Virus record (IMG/VR): IMGVR_UViG_3300010883_000062
Span: 1-46,397 of that record
DNA: 46,397 nt
Reading direction: 5' to 3' (one strand)
Source: a virus
Position 1 is the stretch's first letter. The number at the start of each line of letters is the position of its first letter. A program made the translations under genes and the position numbers. The notes beneath the pieces were generated by a model. The model did not search any database, was not told where the DNA came from, and saw only the letters and a program-made list of their open reading frames with translations. This document shows positions 1 through 8,893 of the stretch, piece by piece.

Positions 1-1
1 C

Positions 2-1186
2 ATATCAAGCACCTATGCGGCTCCAACATCTACTGCTACCAGTTCGGCAAACGGTCTTATGTCATCAACTGACAAAGTAAAATTGGATGCCGTTGAAGCC
101 AATGCAACCGCAGATCAAACAGCGAGCGAAATTGAGGGAATTGTTAATCACGATAACTTACAAGGTTTCGTGGCGGCTGAACACATAGATTGGTCTACCA
201 GCCAATCCAGTAATATCCACACAGGCAATTACACAAATACAACCTATTCGGTTCAAGATGGCGAACTAAGTCAAAAGAACTTTACCACAACTTTAAAAAC
301 TAAATTGGACGGTATTGAAGCGGCGGCTGATGTAACGGATAGCACAAATGTTGCAGCCGCACTCACGGCTGGAACAGGCATTTCGATTGCCGCAAACGGC
401 ACTATTGCAAGTACAGCCACTGGCACAAGTTATCAGGAAGTCACAATTACGGTTGCGAATAGCAACCTAGCAATTGACGGAACTGAAAATCAAACGCTTA
501 CTTTAATTCCTTCAGTAACTTATCGGCTAAATAATTCGGACAGTTCTAACAGCGCTCATCCTATTTTATTAGCAACAAGCGCGGATGGCACAACTTACAC
601 TCTTGGGGTCACTACGGTTGGAACGGCTGGTCAATCTGGCGCATATGTTCAAGTAAAATTAGAGCAAGATGCACCCACCTTATTCTACAAATGCGGCAAT
701 GATAGCGGAATGGGCGGCTCAGTCAGTAAGGGCGGCACAACGTACACCGCTGGCACAAACATAACCATTGCAGCGAATGGAACCATTGCAAGCACAGCGA
801 CATCGTCAGGCGGCACAAACTATGCTTCAACAAGTTATACTGCAACAGCTAACCAAACTACGTTTAACGCTTCTAGCAGCCCTGCCTTGCCAGCATACAC
901 GGCTGGACGAATTGCTGTCTATTCAAATGGTGTAAAATTAGAAGCAGCGGCATTCACTGCAACAAATGGAACTTCTGTTGTTCTAGGTGCAGGGGCTGCG
1001 GCTAACGATTTAATCGAAATTGTCGACCACGGCTCTGGGGCGGTTGTTTTACCGTCTGCTATGGGAACGGCTGGGCAATATATAAAAGTCAATTCTGGGG
1101 CAAATGGCTTGGAGTTCGACACGCTACCAGCGGCTGGAATAACGGCTGGAAAATCAATCGCAATGTCAATGGTATTCGGAGGGTAG
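2..1186 (+). CDS. Tail fibre protein, C-terminal part (5' truncated by window edge)
   Basis: The frame is open from base 2, so the start lies outside the window. An internal ATG at 59 sits inside a fibre-type repeat (SANGLMSSTDKVKLD), so I do not take it as the start. The protein is low-complexity and rich in Thr, Ala and Gly. It contains the unit TAGT(G/N)I(S/T)IAANGTIASTAT twice, near 375-420 and 752-810, and a KTKLDGIEAAADVTD motif, both typical of trimeric phage fibres. It ends ITAGKSIAMSMVFGG, a C-terminal signature I recognise from marine-phage fibres. The next gene follows after 3 bases. Its role is inferred to be host adhesion at the virion surface. Confidence 0.8.
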   Translation: MSSTYAAPTSTATSSANGLMSSTDKVKLDAVEANATADQTASEIEGIVNHDNLQGFVAAEHIDWSTSQSSNIHTGNYTNTTYSVQDGELSQKNFTTTLKTKLDGIEAAADVTDSTNVAAALTAGTGISIAANGTIASTATGTSYQEVTITVANSNLAIDGTENQTLTLIPSVTYRLNNSDSSNSAHPILLATSADGTTYTLGVTTVGTAGQSGAYVQVKLEQDAPTLFYKCGNDSGMGGSVSKGGTTYTAGTNITIAANGTIASTATSSGGTNYASTSYTATANQTTFNASSSPALPAYTAGRIAVYSNGVKLEAAAFTATNGTSVVLGAGAAANDLIEIVDHGSGAVVLPSAMGTAGQYIKVNSGANGLEFDTLPAAGITAGKSIAMSMVFGG

Positions 1187-1189
1187 GAA

Positions 1190-1546
1190 ATGACCGCACC
1201 TAACATAGTCGACGTTACTACAATCACAGGTAAAACTGTTGGTGTAGCAATCGGGACAAGCAATACAAATATAGTGGCAAACGCCGCAAGTTCTGGCAAG
1301 GTTTACAAGGTAAACTCTATTTTGGTCAGCAATGTCGATGGGAGTGCCGCAGCGGATATTACACTTAGTATTCAAAAAGCGGCTGCGACAGACTTTCATA
1401 TCGCTAAGACGTTATCAGTTCCAGCGGATTCAACTTTAGATGTTTTGAATAAAAGCATTTATCTTGAAGAAAACGATATTCTCAGGGGGCTAGCTAGTGC
1501 AGCAAGTGATCTTGAAGTGGTTTGTTCCTACGAGGAAATCAGCTAA
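1190..1546 (+). CDS. Small virion structural protein, fibre-associated
   Basis: 118 aa. The ATG lies 3 bases after the fibre stop, with GGAGGGTAGGAA upstream as ribosome binding site. It looks like a compact beta-rich domain (VTTITGKTVGVAIGT, KVYKVNSILVSNVDG, ADITLSIQKAA, HIAKTLSVPADSTL, EENDILRG). This pattern resembles small structural proteins found beside marine-phage fibres, with a conserved NSIxVSNxDG core. There is no signal peptide or membrane segment. The stop overlaps the next start (TAATG), so the two genes are translationally coupled. The exact function is unknown; a fibre-shaft or baseplate accessory role is inferred from position. Confidence 0.55.
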   Translation: MTAPNIVDVTTITGKTVGVAIGTSNTNIVANAASSGKVYKVNSILVSNVDGSAAADITLSIQKAAATDFHIAKTLSVPADSTLDVLNKSIYLEENDILRGLASAASDLEVVCSYEEIS

Positions 1547-2877
1547 TGGCCAGTTTGCTTGGCATAAGAAAAAGCGCAACAACCGATGCAGCAAGCGGTT
1601 TGTTTACTATGCGCGATGTTGAGCAAAATGCACATGCGGCTCTTAATAACTTTCGACCAAATATTTATAATTTAGAAGAACAAAGAAAAGCCAGCCTTGT
1701 AAATCAATGGGGTGATTTTGGGCTTGCTGAACCTTTAGATTGGACAGATGGCGGTTCTCAGCATTCACAGTTCACAAAGAGTATTAACGGTGATCCAGAA
1801 GGTTTCGATATGGACGCTACTGGTGATAGAATGGTGGTTTCTGCCCCGCGCTGGTACTATGAGGTCAATAGTGACGGAACGGATACAAGCAACTATGCAA
1901 GTAATTGCGGCGCTTTTTATGTTTATAAAAGAAGTGGAACGTCTTGGTCTATAGAATATGCCGACAGTCCGTTTGGAAATACAGCCAATGGATATGCTTC
2001 TTTTGCTGGCGCACCAATAAGTGATGCTGGCGACAGAATTGCTTGCGGTGGGATTAGTAGTGGTTCAGGTGTTTACGTTTATCATAGAACAGGGACATCT
2101 TGGTCTAAGTCACAACTTCCATCAAGTTCTGGTCAGTTTTTTGTGAAAATGTCAGGTGATGGAAATACGATTGTCGGATGCCCCGACTCTTCTACAAACA
2201 CGACCGCAAAGATTTGGGTTTACTCAGGCGGCTCTTGGGGTTCGCCATCGTCCATTACTTCCAATGCGAATAAAAAACCTTTTGGGAACAACGGAAGTTT
2301 TGCTGTAAATTACGATGGAACCAAAATGATGTTTGGCACACCAGAAGGTGATTATGTTTGGGCGAGGTGGCACAAGTCAAGCGGAACTTGGTCACATCAA
2401 GCAAGCGTGACTGATACAAACAGGCTTGTCGGCATAGATAATATGATGTTTTCGAGGACAGAAGAAACGAATAAAATCGCTTATGGGTTCAACTCAAGGC
2501 ACACAGGAAGTTCAGACGAAAATGGTCAACTTTCATTTGGTATTTGGGTGGGAACCTACTTTGCTCATTTGGGAATTAATGGTTCCAATGGGGAACGTCT
2601 GCAAGTCTTAGATATTGATGATACTGGAACTTACGCTTTGTTAGGTGCGCCAATGGCAAATGGTATTGCTCAGAGCGGTTGGGCAAACATGGGGCAATTA
2701 AGAATACTGAAAAAAACAACCAGTTCTTTTAACTCTTACACTATTCACAATTTAACGGAAGCCAGTGGTTTGTATATTGGTGATAACATTGGTCGCCACG
2801 GAAAATTTGCAAATTCTGGCGCAGGGTTCGTTGCTGTGCCACGCGATGATAGTGTCATTACAGTTTGGGATACATAG
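1546..2877 (+). CDS. FG-GAP-like beta-propeller adhesin
   Basis: 443 aa. I chose the ATG at 1546 because it overlaps the preceding stop and has GAGGA upstream; a start further 5' would lie inside the previous gene. After about 60 N-terminal residues (SATTDAASGLFTMRDVEQ, probably the virion-attachment end), the rest is a set of about 60-residue repeats of the form D-x-x-G-D-R-(M/I)-x-x-(S/G)-A-P, ending in a hydrophobic-Tyr segment such as FYVYKRSGTSWS, VYVYHRTGTSWS, IWVYSGGSWG or QLRILKKTTSS. This is the pattern of FG-GAP/integrin-alpha-type propeller blades. The likely role is receptor or glycan binding at the tail. No enzyme motif is visible. Confidence 0.65.
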   Translation: MASLLGIRKSATTDAASGLFTMRDVEQNAHAALNNFRPNIYNLEEQRKASLVNQWGDFGLAEPLDWTDGGSQHSQFTKSINGDPEGFDMDATGDRMVVSAPRWYYEVNSDGTDTSNYASNCGAFYVYKRSGTSWSIEYADSPFGNTANGYASFAGAPISDAGDRIACGGISSGSGVYVYHRTGTSWSKSQLPSSSGQFFVKMSGDGNTIVGCPDSSTNTTAKIWVYSGGSWGSPSSITSNANKKPFGNNGSFAVNYDGTKMMFGTPEGDYVWARWHKSSGTWSHQASVTDTNRLVGIDNMMFSRTEETNKIAYGFNSRHTGSSDENGQLSFGIWVGTYFAHLGINGSNGERLQVLDIDDTGTYALLGAPMANGIAQSGWANMGQLRILKKTTSSFNSYTIHNLTEASGLYIGDNIGRHGKFANSGAGFVAVPRDDSVITVWDT

Positions 2878-2887
2878 GAATTAAATT

Positions 2888-5053
2888 ATGAGCCATAACA
2901 CAGACCTTTCGAAACTTGCCGCGACCCTCGACACTGGTACTAACGGTCAGGTTTTAACATCTCAGGGCGGCGCTAGCTTTAGTTTTGCTGATGCAGCGGC
3001 TGGTGGGGCGTCTGTTACATCTTCTGATACGGCTCCTAGTTCGCCTAGTGCTGGTGATCTTTGGTTTGATAGTAGCACAGCAGAATTGCTTGTATATTAT
3101 TCGGATGGCTCAAGCAATCAATGGGTTACAGTGTCAGGCGTCCAAGGACCAACTGGCTCAACTGGTGCGGATGGTGCGGATGGTGGGGCAACTACGCTTG
3201 GCACTCTCACCAAGACATTCTCTAATAATGAAGAGTCCACCATTACGCTTTCAGGAGCAGCCAGCCCAGTTCCAAATGTTTCAGTGTTCAAGGAAGTGCC
3301 ACAGGCTGGGCTTACGTCAAAGGGGAATTGGGACGTAAATTCAACTGCTAGTAACTATACTCGACTGAATGAAGCGACCGCCGTTACGCTTACCCCTTCA
3401 GCGGTTGGATCAGGCACTTTCACTCTGGGGTCAGGATCGTTTGCAAGCGCCGACATAGGAAAAACAATCACTGGAAATGGCGGTGTCGCAGCGCTGACCA
3501 GCGCGGCTGGAGCCTACACGACTTCAACTGACTTTACGAATACAAACGCCATTGCTTCGGGCAGTTGGGACATGCACGGAACAGTTCCAAAGTCAGATGG
3601 CTCTGGCTTGACGGTTTCTGCGGACGAAGTTAGGTATAATTTTGGGTCGCCGTTCTCGGCAACCTCTCCTACTACGACCTCTACTGCATTGCATGGTATA
3701 GTAAATGCTGTCGCGAGCGGTTCCGTTAACAACACGCTAAATGCTTCCATTGTCGTTTCATCTACGGGCGACAAAGTTTTCTTTGTGGACGAAGCAAACC
3801 CGCCCAAACTAACCTGTTTAGACGCTTCAACTCCCTATGATATGTCAACTTTATCCTACACTAACTCTGGGAATCAAATCACATTAACTCAGATTGGTGC
3901 TGCGCTGAATGGGTCATATGGGAGTATGTCAATGTCACCGGACGGTAAAAACTTCTATGTGAATAAAGGCTCTGGCAGTGCTATATACCAATATCGAATT
4001 GCAACCGCATACGACCTGAGTAGTACCGTTACTTATGTCGGCACGACTACTAGTCTCTCTTCCAGTTCCGAGATAAAAGCGGTGATGTTTAAGGATGGAT
4101 TTACGGGTTTTCGGGCGATAGACGGATACCCCACGTCCAGTGGGGGAAATATCAGGCAATTCACTATGACAAATAGTTATGACATTGTTACTAGCTGCTC
4201 TTTGGATAGCGAACAAAGTTCCAGTATTATGACTAGACTAACTTCTGCGGCAATGGGTGCTGATGGAAAAACTGTAATTTGCAGTGATGTATATGGTTCA
4301 TCCAATTGTAAATATTTTACTTGCGCGACGGCGTGGGACATTTCTACGCATGGCTCAGGTACAACAATAGCTAATCTCGTCGAAAATAGTTTTAGTTTTG
4401 ATCCGGTTGGCAATCATTTTTACGCCCAAAAGGGTCTTTCGGGTATATTTAATCAATGGTCTATAGGGTCAGACATATTTCCTACAAGTCAATATTTCCC
4501 TGCAGTAACCGCCGCATCTGGTCAGGTAAACACTGCGTCGTGGACAGACATCAATGGGATGACAGTGGATGAAGCAGTCGGAAATGGAACACTTCACTAT
4601 GCCATTTCAACCGACAATCATACGACGTGGAAAGTTGTTCATAACACAAATGGGACACGCTCCATTGCAAAGAATAATTCTGGTACATGGCAGGTGAATA
4701 CTAATTCAACCTATGGCTCAACCACATGGGCCGATGCTACAACAAACAATGAATTGAAGGCACTACAACAAGCGCTGGCCACTGCCCAAAATCAGATGAA
4801 TAAAACTCAATTGGATGCGGTGACCGATGGAAATCATATTGCTTTAGGTACAACTCTTGATCTGATGATTGCTCCATATATTGCGAGCGGAGCAACCGCG
4901 CCATTAAGTGACGCAGCCTCGGTTGCTTACGACGCGAGTGTTTTGATCCGACAGGCAATTAACGGTACAGATTATGAGGCAGAGTTTCCGACCTCAACCA
5001 GTGTAAAAATAAAAGCACTCGCCGCACATAATCTAAAGGTAAGGGTATTATAG
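2888..5053 (+). CDS. Modular tail fibre protein with collagen-like and propeller segments
   Basis: 721 aa, starting 10 bases after the propeller gene, with AGGAATTAAATT before the ATG. Order: N-terminal attachment part; the module SSDTAPSSPSAGDLWFDSS followed by LLVYYSDGSSNQWV at about residues 45-85; a short collagen-like stretch (GPTGSTGADGADGG, about 87-100); a middle region with YVTN/propeller-like units (SPDGKNFYV, GADGKTVICSD); and a C-terminal region (DINGMTVDEAVGNGTLHYA, STDNHTTWKVV, MNKTQLDAVTD) common in marine-phage fibres. The SSDTAPxSP module recurs in the next gene, which suggests exchange of modules within the locus. Inferred role: receptor-binding fibre. Confidence 0.72.
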   Translation: MSHNTDLSKLAATLDTGTNGQVLTSQGGASFSFADAAAGGASVTSSDTAPSSPSAGDLWFDSSTAELLVYYSDGSSNQWVTVSGVQGPTGSTGADGADGGATTLGTLTKTFSNNEESTITLSGAASPVPNVSVFKEVPQAGLTSKGNWDVNSTASNYTRLNEATAVTLTPSAVGSGTFTLGSGSFASADIGKTITGNGGVAALTSAAGAYTTSTDFTNTNAIASGSWDMHGTVPKSDGSGLTVSADEVRYNFGSPFSATSPTTTSTALHGIVNAVASGSVNNTLNASIVVSSTGDKVFFVDEANPPKLTCLDASTPYDMSTLSYTNSGNQITLTQIGAALNGSYGSMSMSPDGKNFYVNKGSGSAIYQYRIATAYDLSSTVTYVGTTTSLSSSSEIKAVMFKDGFTGFRAIDGYPTSSGGNIRQFTMTNSYDIVTSCSLDSEQSSSIMTRLTSAAMGADGKTVICSDVYGSSNCKYFTCATAWDISTHGSGTTIANLVENSFSFDPVGNHFYAQKGLSGIFNQWSIGSDIFPTSQYFPAVTAASGQVNTASWTDINGMTVDEAVGNGTLHYAISTDNHTTWKVVHNTNGTRSIAKNNSGTWQVNTNSTYGSTTWADATTNNELKALQQALATAQNQMNKTQLDAVTDGNHIALGTTLDLMIAPYIASGATAPLSDAASVAYDASVLIRQAINGTDYEAEFPTSTSVKIKALAAHNLKVRVL

Positions 5054-6616
5054 ATGGCAATAAATTTCCCAGATAGCCCTTCAAACGGCGATACGCACAC
5101 AGAAAGTGGTCGGACGTTTACTTATAATACTTCTAAAACAAAATGGGTTTATTCCAACTCGCCTAACGCTTCTGTAACTTCGAGTGATACAGCCCCTACC
5201 AGCCCTAATGTCGGTGATATGTGGTTGGATAGCGCGACTGGCGAATTGTTAATTTGGTACGCTGATGGTTCATCCAATCAATGGATCGGCGTTTCGGGAA
5301 CGGCTGGTCCAACTGGAAGCCCTGTTACGTCCTATGCAAACCTCGCGGCACTCCCTTCAAGCGGAAACGCCCACGGAGATTTCGCCTACGCACAAGATAC
5401 CAAAGTTCCTTATATGTATTTAGATACGTCTTGGAAGCGAATGTCTGTCGGGCCTCAGATCGGGCCAAGATTAACCACTACACCAGCGGCTACACATACT
5501 CTAAACTCGGATGGTACAACGTCTACACTAACAATGGTTGCTGTTGATGAAGCTGGTTTTCCAATTATCTATGATTGGGATGCAGTGCAGGGATCAACCT
5601 TATACAATGCGGCATCGCTACCGACTGCGCTGACAGCAGTGTCGGAAAGCGGTGGAGTTTTCACTCTAACCCCAAGCACAACTTCTGGTCACGCGACAAC
5701 CACTCTAAAGTTCAGAACAAAAGCATCAGACGGAGTATTATTTACACCAGCAATTTCAACTCTTGAGTTGGCATTTCGTGCGGCACACTCGTGTCAATAT
5801 ATAATAATAGCTGGCGGTGCATCAGGTGGAATAGGCATGTTGAACGCCTACCAATCTGGCGGGGGAGGCGCTGGTGGTCTATTGTATGGAACCGCCACGC
5901 TAGCAGTTGGAGTTACATGGACTGTAACGATCGGTGCTGGTGGTGCTTTAGTCGGAGGTACGAGTAACGCGGGTGGGAACAATGGATCGAACTCAACGAT
6001 AATTGGCACGGGATTGTCTGGAGCTACCGCAATTGGTGGTGGTCGCGGCGGCGGTGGAAATGACGTTGATCGCGCAAATGTTGGGGGTTCTGGCGGCGGT
6101 GGCGGTGGGAACCATGCTACTGGGAGGCTAGGTGCGGCTGCAACGTCTGGACAAGGATATGCTGGTGGAGACGGGTCAGACGGCAGTCCATATTCCGGCG
6201 GCGGCGGAGGGGGTTCTTCTGAGGTTGGAAACGATGGCGATACTGGGGATAGTGCTGCAAGTAAGGGCGGCAATGGATTAAATACGTACAGTTCATGGGC
6301 AACCGCGACATCAACAGGAGTTGGAGGTCGATACGCTGGCGGCGGCAGTGGTGCGCCGTATAGTGCGACGGCCATTGCGAGTATCGGCTCTGGCGCTGGG
6401 GCAAGCTTTGCAGCCGCAACAGCAAATACTGGTTCTGGCGGCGGCGCGGGAAACAATCAAGGCAATGTTAATCGACCATCAGGCGCTGGCGGGTCAGGTT
6501 TGGTCATTGTTAGATATGCTGCTAGCAGCGTCGAGGCTCCTCTTGGCGGCACGGTAGTTACAGCAAGCGGCTACACATACCACACATTTACATCATCTAG
6601 CACATTGGCGAATTAA
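5054..6616 (+). CDS. Glycine-rich tail fibre/adhesin
   Basis: 520 aa, with its ATG immediately after the previous stop. The N-terminus MAINFPDSPSNGDT is almost identical to that of the next gene, so the two probably attach to the same virion site. It is followed by an SSDTAPTSPNVGDMWLDS module, a cadherin-like segment (DEAGFPIIYDWDA) and then a region of about 230 residues (251-482) dominated by Gly runs (SGGGGAGGLLYG, GGSGGGGGGNHATG, YSGGGGGGSSEVG) ending GSGLVIVRY. Such Gly-rich motifs form the receptor-binding tip of gp38-type adhesins and occur in many phage fibres ending in GSGGVVIIRY-like strands. The GC-rich glycine repeats create long spurious antisense frames. Confidence 0.7.
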   Translation: MAINFPDSPSNGDTHTESGRTFTYNTSKTKWVYSNSPNASVTSSDTAPTSPNVGDMWLDSATGELLIWYADGSSNQWIGVSGTAGPTGSPVTSYANLAALPSSGNAHGDFAYAQDTKVPYMYLDTSWKRMSVGPQIGPRLTTTPAATHTLNSDGTTSTLTMVAVDEAGFPIIYDWDAVQGSTLYNAASLPTALTAVSESGGVFTLTPSTTSGHATTTLKFRTKASDGVLFTPAISTLELAFRAAHSCQYIIIAGGASGGIGMLNAYQSGGGGAGGLLYGTATLAVGVTWTVTIGAGGALVGGTSNAGGNNGSNSTIIGTGLSGATAIGGGRGGGGNDVDRANVGGSGGGGGGNHATGRLGAAATSGQGYAGGDGSDGSPYSGGGGGGSSEVGNDGDTGDSAASKGGNGLNTYSSWATATSTGVGGRYAGGGSGAPYSATAIASIGSGAGASFAAATANTGSGGGAGNNQGNVNRPSGAGGSGLVIVRYAASSVEAPLGGTVVTASGYTYHTFTSSSTLAN

Positions 6617-6625
6617 GGATAAAAA

Positions 6626-8833
6626 ATGGCTATTAATTTTCCAGACAGCCCAAGCAACGGCGATACGACAACCCTAGCTGGTAAGACTTATACATACGAT
6701 AGCTCCAAATCGAAATGGTCGCCAACTGGCTCGGTAACTTTAGCTGCTTTGTCGGTAGGTTCAGAGGGAACGGCGGCTGGCGATGGTGGGTTAGCATATA
6801 ATTCTGAGTCAGGTGTATTTACGTTTACCCCTGCTGTGGCTGGCAGCGCAATGACCGTATACACTGGATTGGTCGGAATTGACGGAACGCCAAGCGGTTC
6901 CACATACATATCAAACGTATCAAGCCCAACCGTAGGTGATATGGCTTTTGCCTCAGATACAGGGATCGTTTATGTTCGCAGTTCAACTGGCTGGCGAAAA
7001 ATTGCTACGCTGCAAGAAGCGCCAACGGCTGTTACAGACGTCGATGGATCAACCCTTACGGCTTCTTATCCTGATGCTTCGGGGAGTGCTTATCAAGATG
7101 TTGCGCTTAAAACCACTGATCCAGAGGGCTTTCCTGTTACTTGGACGTATGCGGTTAGCGGCGGCGGTGTCCTGTCTGGCACAGATATAAATAATAGTAG
7201 CGGCACTAAATTAGCTTCCATTGCTGTTCAAACAGCGGCTGCGACTTCTGGCGGTGCAACAACTATTACTTATCGGGTCACACGAAATTCAACAACTGAT
7301 GTTGCTGGTGATTTTACACTCACATTTACTGCAACCGACACACAATCGGCTGGGGCTTCCCAAGGTGCAGTATCGTTTACTCTAGTTTTTCAAGTAGCGA
7401 ACAGCAGATATACCAGCTTGCTTATGGCGGCTGACGCGGCTGGAACAAATAGTACATTTACGGACAGCAGTTCATCAGCACACACAGTCACAGTAACTGG
7501 CGATCCAACGCAAGGCAGTCTTTCTCCGTATCGTGAATCTGCACAAGCTCAAAACACTGACTTAGTTGAGTATAACCCATTAACTCACGGTGGTAGTATT
7601 CATTTTGATGGAAGTGATTATCTAAAAGTCGCAGATAGCGATGATTTTCATGTTTCATCGACAGCAGATTTTACGCTGGAAGCGTGGGTTTATTTAACCT
7701 CAAATTCTAACCAGATGCTAGTTGACCCTAGACCCACAAGCATCAATGGCGATTATATGACGGTGATAATTTCCACATTGAAACTTATGCTGTATTCTCA
7801 AACGGCGGTGAAACTGACTTCAGCCGCCTCTGTATCTTTGAACGAATGGGTTCATGTGGCCTACGTCAGGGCTTCAAATGTGGGCCGCTGGTACATAAAC
7901 GGAACTGCCGATACAAATACGTGGACAGATAATATTGCGTATCATACCAGCGCGTCTGGTGCGGATTGGTGGATAGGGTCCAGACAACTTTCGGGCGCTG
8001 CCTCTTGGTTTTCTAATGCTAAAATCACAGACTTTCGTTTTGTAAACGGCACTGCAATAATTCCACCTAGCGGTGGGCCAACTTCTCCTTTAGCAGCAGT
8101 CACAAACACAAAACTACTTGTATCAGGCCAAGGAGCCAAAGTTTTTGATGCATCTCAAAACGCAATTCTTACCTTGATCGGAAGTACAACAGGGTCCACA
8201 ACCCAAGTAAAGTTTTCTGATAAATCAGTATATTTTAGCGGTGGCACGTCGATTAGTCAAACTGATGATTACATTGACACTGGAAAGTCAGGACCCCTTG
8301 GATCGGGCGATTTTTCGGTCGAATGCTGGGCTTGGAACTGGGACGAAAAACCATACGCTACGGGCAATGCGTCTACTCCAAATATTAGATATATGCCTTG
8401 GGTTGGGACGGTTAAGGGAAATGAGTCAGGCGCACACTGGCGCATGGGAACCATTGGTGACATCCCAGATGACTGGGGCGATAATGGCAACGAGGGCTGC
8501 TTCCATTTTGGAACGCGCACTGGTTCGAGTGGAACGACAGTGAAGTTTGGCAGCGTCGATTACAATGATGAAACTTGGCGTCATTTCGCAGTAACTCGGA
8601 ATGGAACGGACCTCCGCGCATTTTGTGATGGAGTTCAGATTGGTTCAACAACTACTATGAGCACCGATCTTTCTGGCACTGATAACAATTTGACAATCGG
8701 GCGCACTCACACTGGGGGTGGATTTCACCGAGGCTATTTACAAGATGTTCGAGTTGCCAAAGGGCTTAGTCGAGCAATAAACACTTCTGGAACTTGGACG
8801 TATCCAGTTCCAACTGCTGCGTTAAAAGGCTAA
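6626..8833 (+). CDS. Tail fibre protein with two LamG-like lectin domains
   Basis: 735 aa, 9 bases after the previous stop, with AAGGATAAAAA before the ATG. It has the same N-terminus as its neighbour (MAINFPDSPSNGDT). A cadherin-like segment (TDPEGFPVTWTYAVSGG) lies near residue 170. Two concanavalin/LamG-type jelly rolls follow: about 324-500 (GGSIHFDGSDYLKV, DFTLEAWVYL, NEWVHVAYVR, GRWYINGT, ITDFRFVNGTAI) and about 532-725 (SVYFSGG, DFSVECWAWNWD, RHFAVTRNGTDLRAFCDG, LQDVRVAKGLSR). LamG_3-type folds of this kind bind glycans in phage fibres. Inferred role: host-surface carbohydrate recognition. Confidence 0.75.
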   Translation: MAINFPDSPSNGDTTTLAGKTYTYDSSKSKWSPTGSVTLAALSVGSEGTAAGDGGLAYNSESGVFTFTPAVAGSAMTVYTGLVGIDGTPSGSTYISNVSSPTVGDMAFASDTGIVYVRSSTGWRKIATLQEAPTAVTDVDGSTLTASYPDASGSAYQDVALKTTDPEGFPVTWTYAVSGGGVLSGTDINNSSGTKLASIAVQTAAATSGGATTITYRVTRNSTTDVAGDFTLTFTATDTQSAGASQGAVSFTLVFQVANSRYTSLLMAADAAGTNSTFTDSSSSAHTVTVTGDPTQGSLSPYRESAQAQNTDLVEYNPLTHGGSIHFDGSDYLKVADSDDFHVSSTADFTLEAWVYLTSNSNQMLVDPRPTSINGDYMTVIISTLKLMLYSQTAVKLTSAASVSLNEWVHVAYVRASNVGRWYINGTADTNTWTDNIAYHTSASGADWWIGSRQLSGAASWFSNAKITDFRFVNGTAIIPPSGGPTSPLAAVTNTKLLVSGQGAKVFDASQNAILTLIGSTTGSTTQVKFSDKSVYFSGGTSISQTDDYIDTGKSGPLGSGDFSVECWAWNWDEKPYATGNASTPNIRYMPWVGTVKGNESGAHWRMGTIGDIPDDWGDNGNEGCFHFGTRTGSSGTTVKFGSVDYNDETWRHFAVTRNGTDLRAFCDGVQIGSTTTMSTDLSGTDNNLTIGRTHTGGGFHRGYLQDVRVAKGLSRAINTSGTWTYPVPTAALKG

Positions 8834-8835
8834 CT

Positions 8836-8862
8836 GATGCTAGGTTTTTTCCCACTAGCATC
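8836..8862 (+). other. Hairpin in the fibre/neck junction
   Basis: A perfect 8-base inverted repeat, GATGCTAG (8836-8843) and CTAGCATC (8855-8862), encloses an 11-base loop containing six T. There is no T tract after the stem, so it is not a classical terminator; it may be an mRNA processing or attenuation element between the fibre block and the neck block. Confidence 0.4.
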
Positions 8863-8890
8863 TGCATTTACACCGTTTTGGAAAGGCTAA
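8837..8890 (+). CDS. Possible 17-aa peptide gene MLGFFPLASAFTPFWKG
   Basis: A very short frame fits exactly between the LamG fibre stop (8831-8833) and the next ATG (8894). It starts ATGCTAGG and ends at TAA 8888-8890. It begins LGFFPLASA; short peptides or domains starting (M)LGFxPLASAP are familiar to me next to marine-phage structural genes, which is the only family hint. It has no strong ribosome binding site of its own and could be translated by coupling to the upstream gene. Its first part also forms a perfect hairpin. It could be a real micro-gene or only a spacer. Confidence 0.35.
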   Translation: MLGFFPLASAFTPFWKG

Positions 8891-8893
8891 GAC

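Noticed and set aside
919-1299. Antisense frame of 126 codons across the first two genes
   Set aside because: It spans two well-supported sense genes and has no ribosome binding site or recognisable domain.
5848-6456. Antisense Pro-rich frame of 202 codons
   Set aside because: It is the complement of glycine codons in the glycine-rich adhesin; the sense frame has a good start, neighbours and domain logic.
1-8833. Diversity-generating retroelement acting on the adhesins
   Set aside because: No reverse transcriptase gene or template repeat was found in the window.
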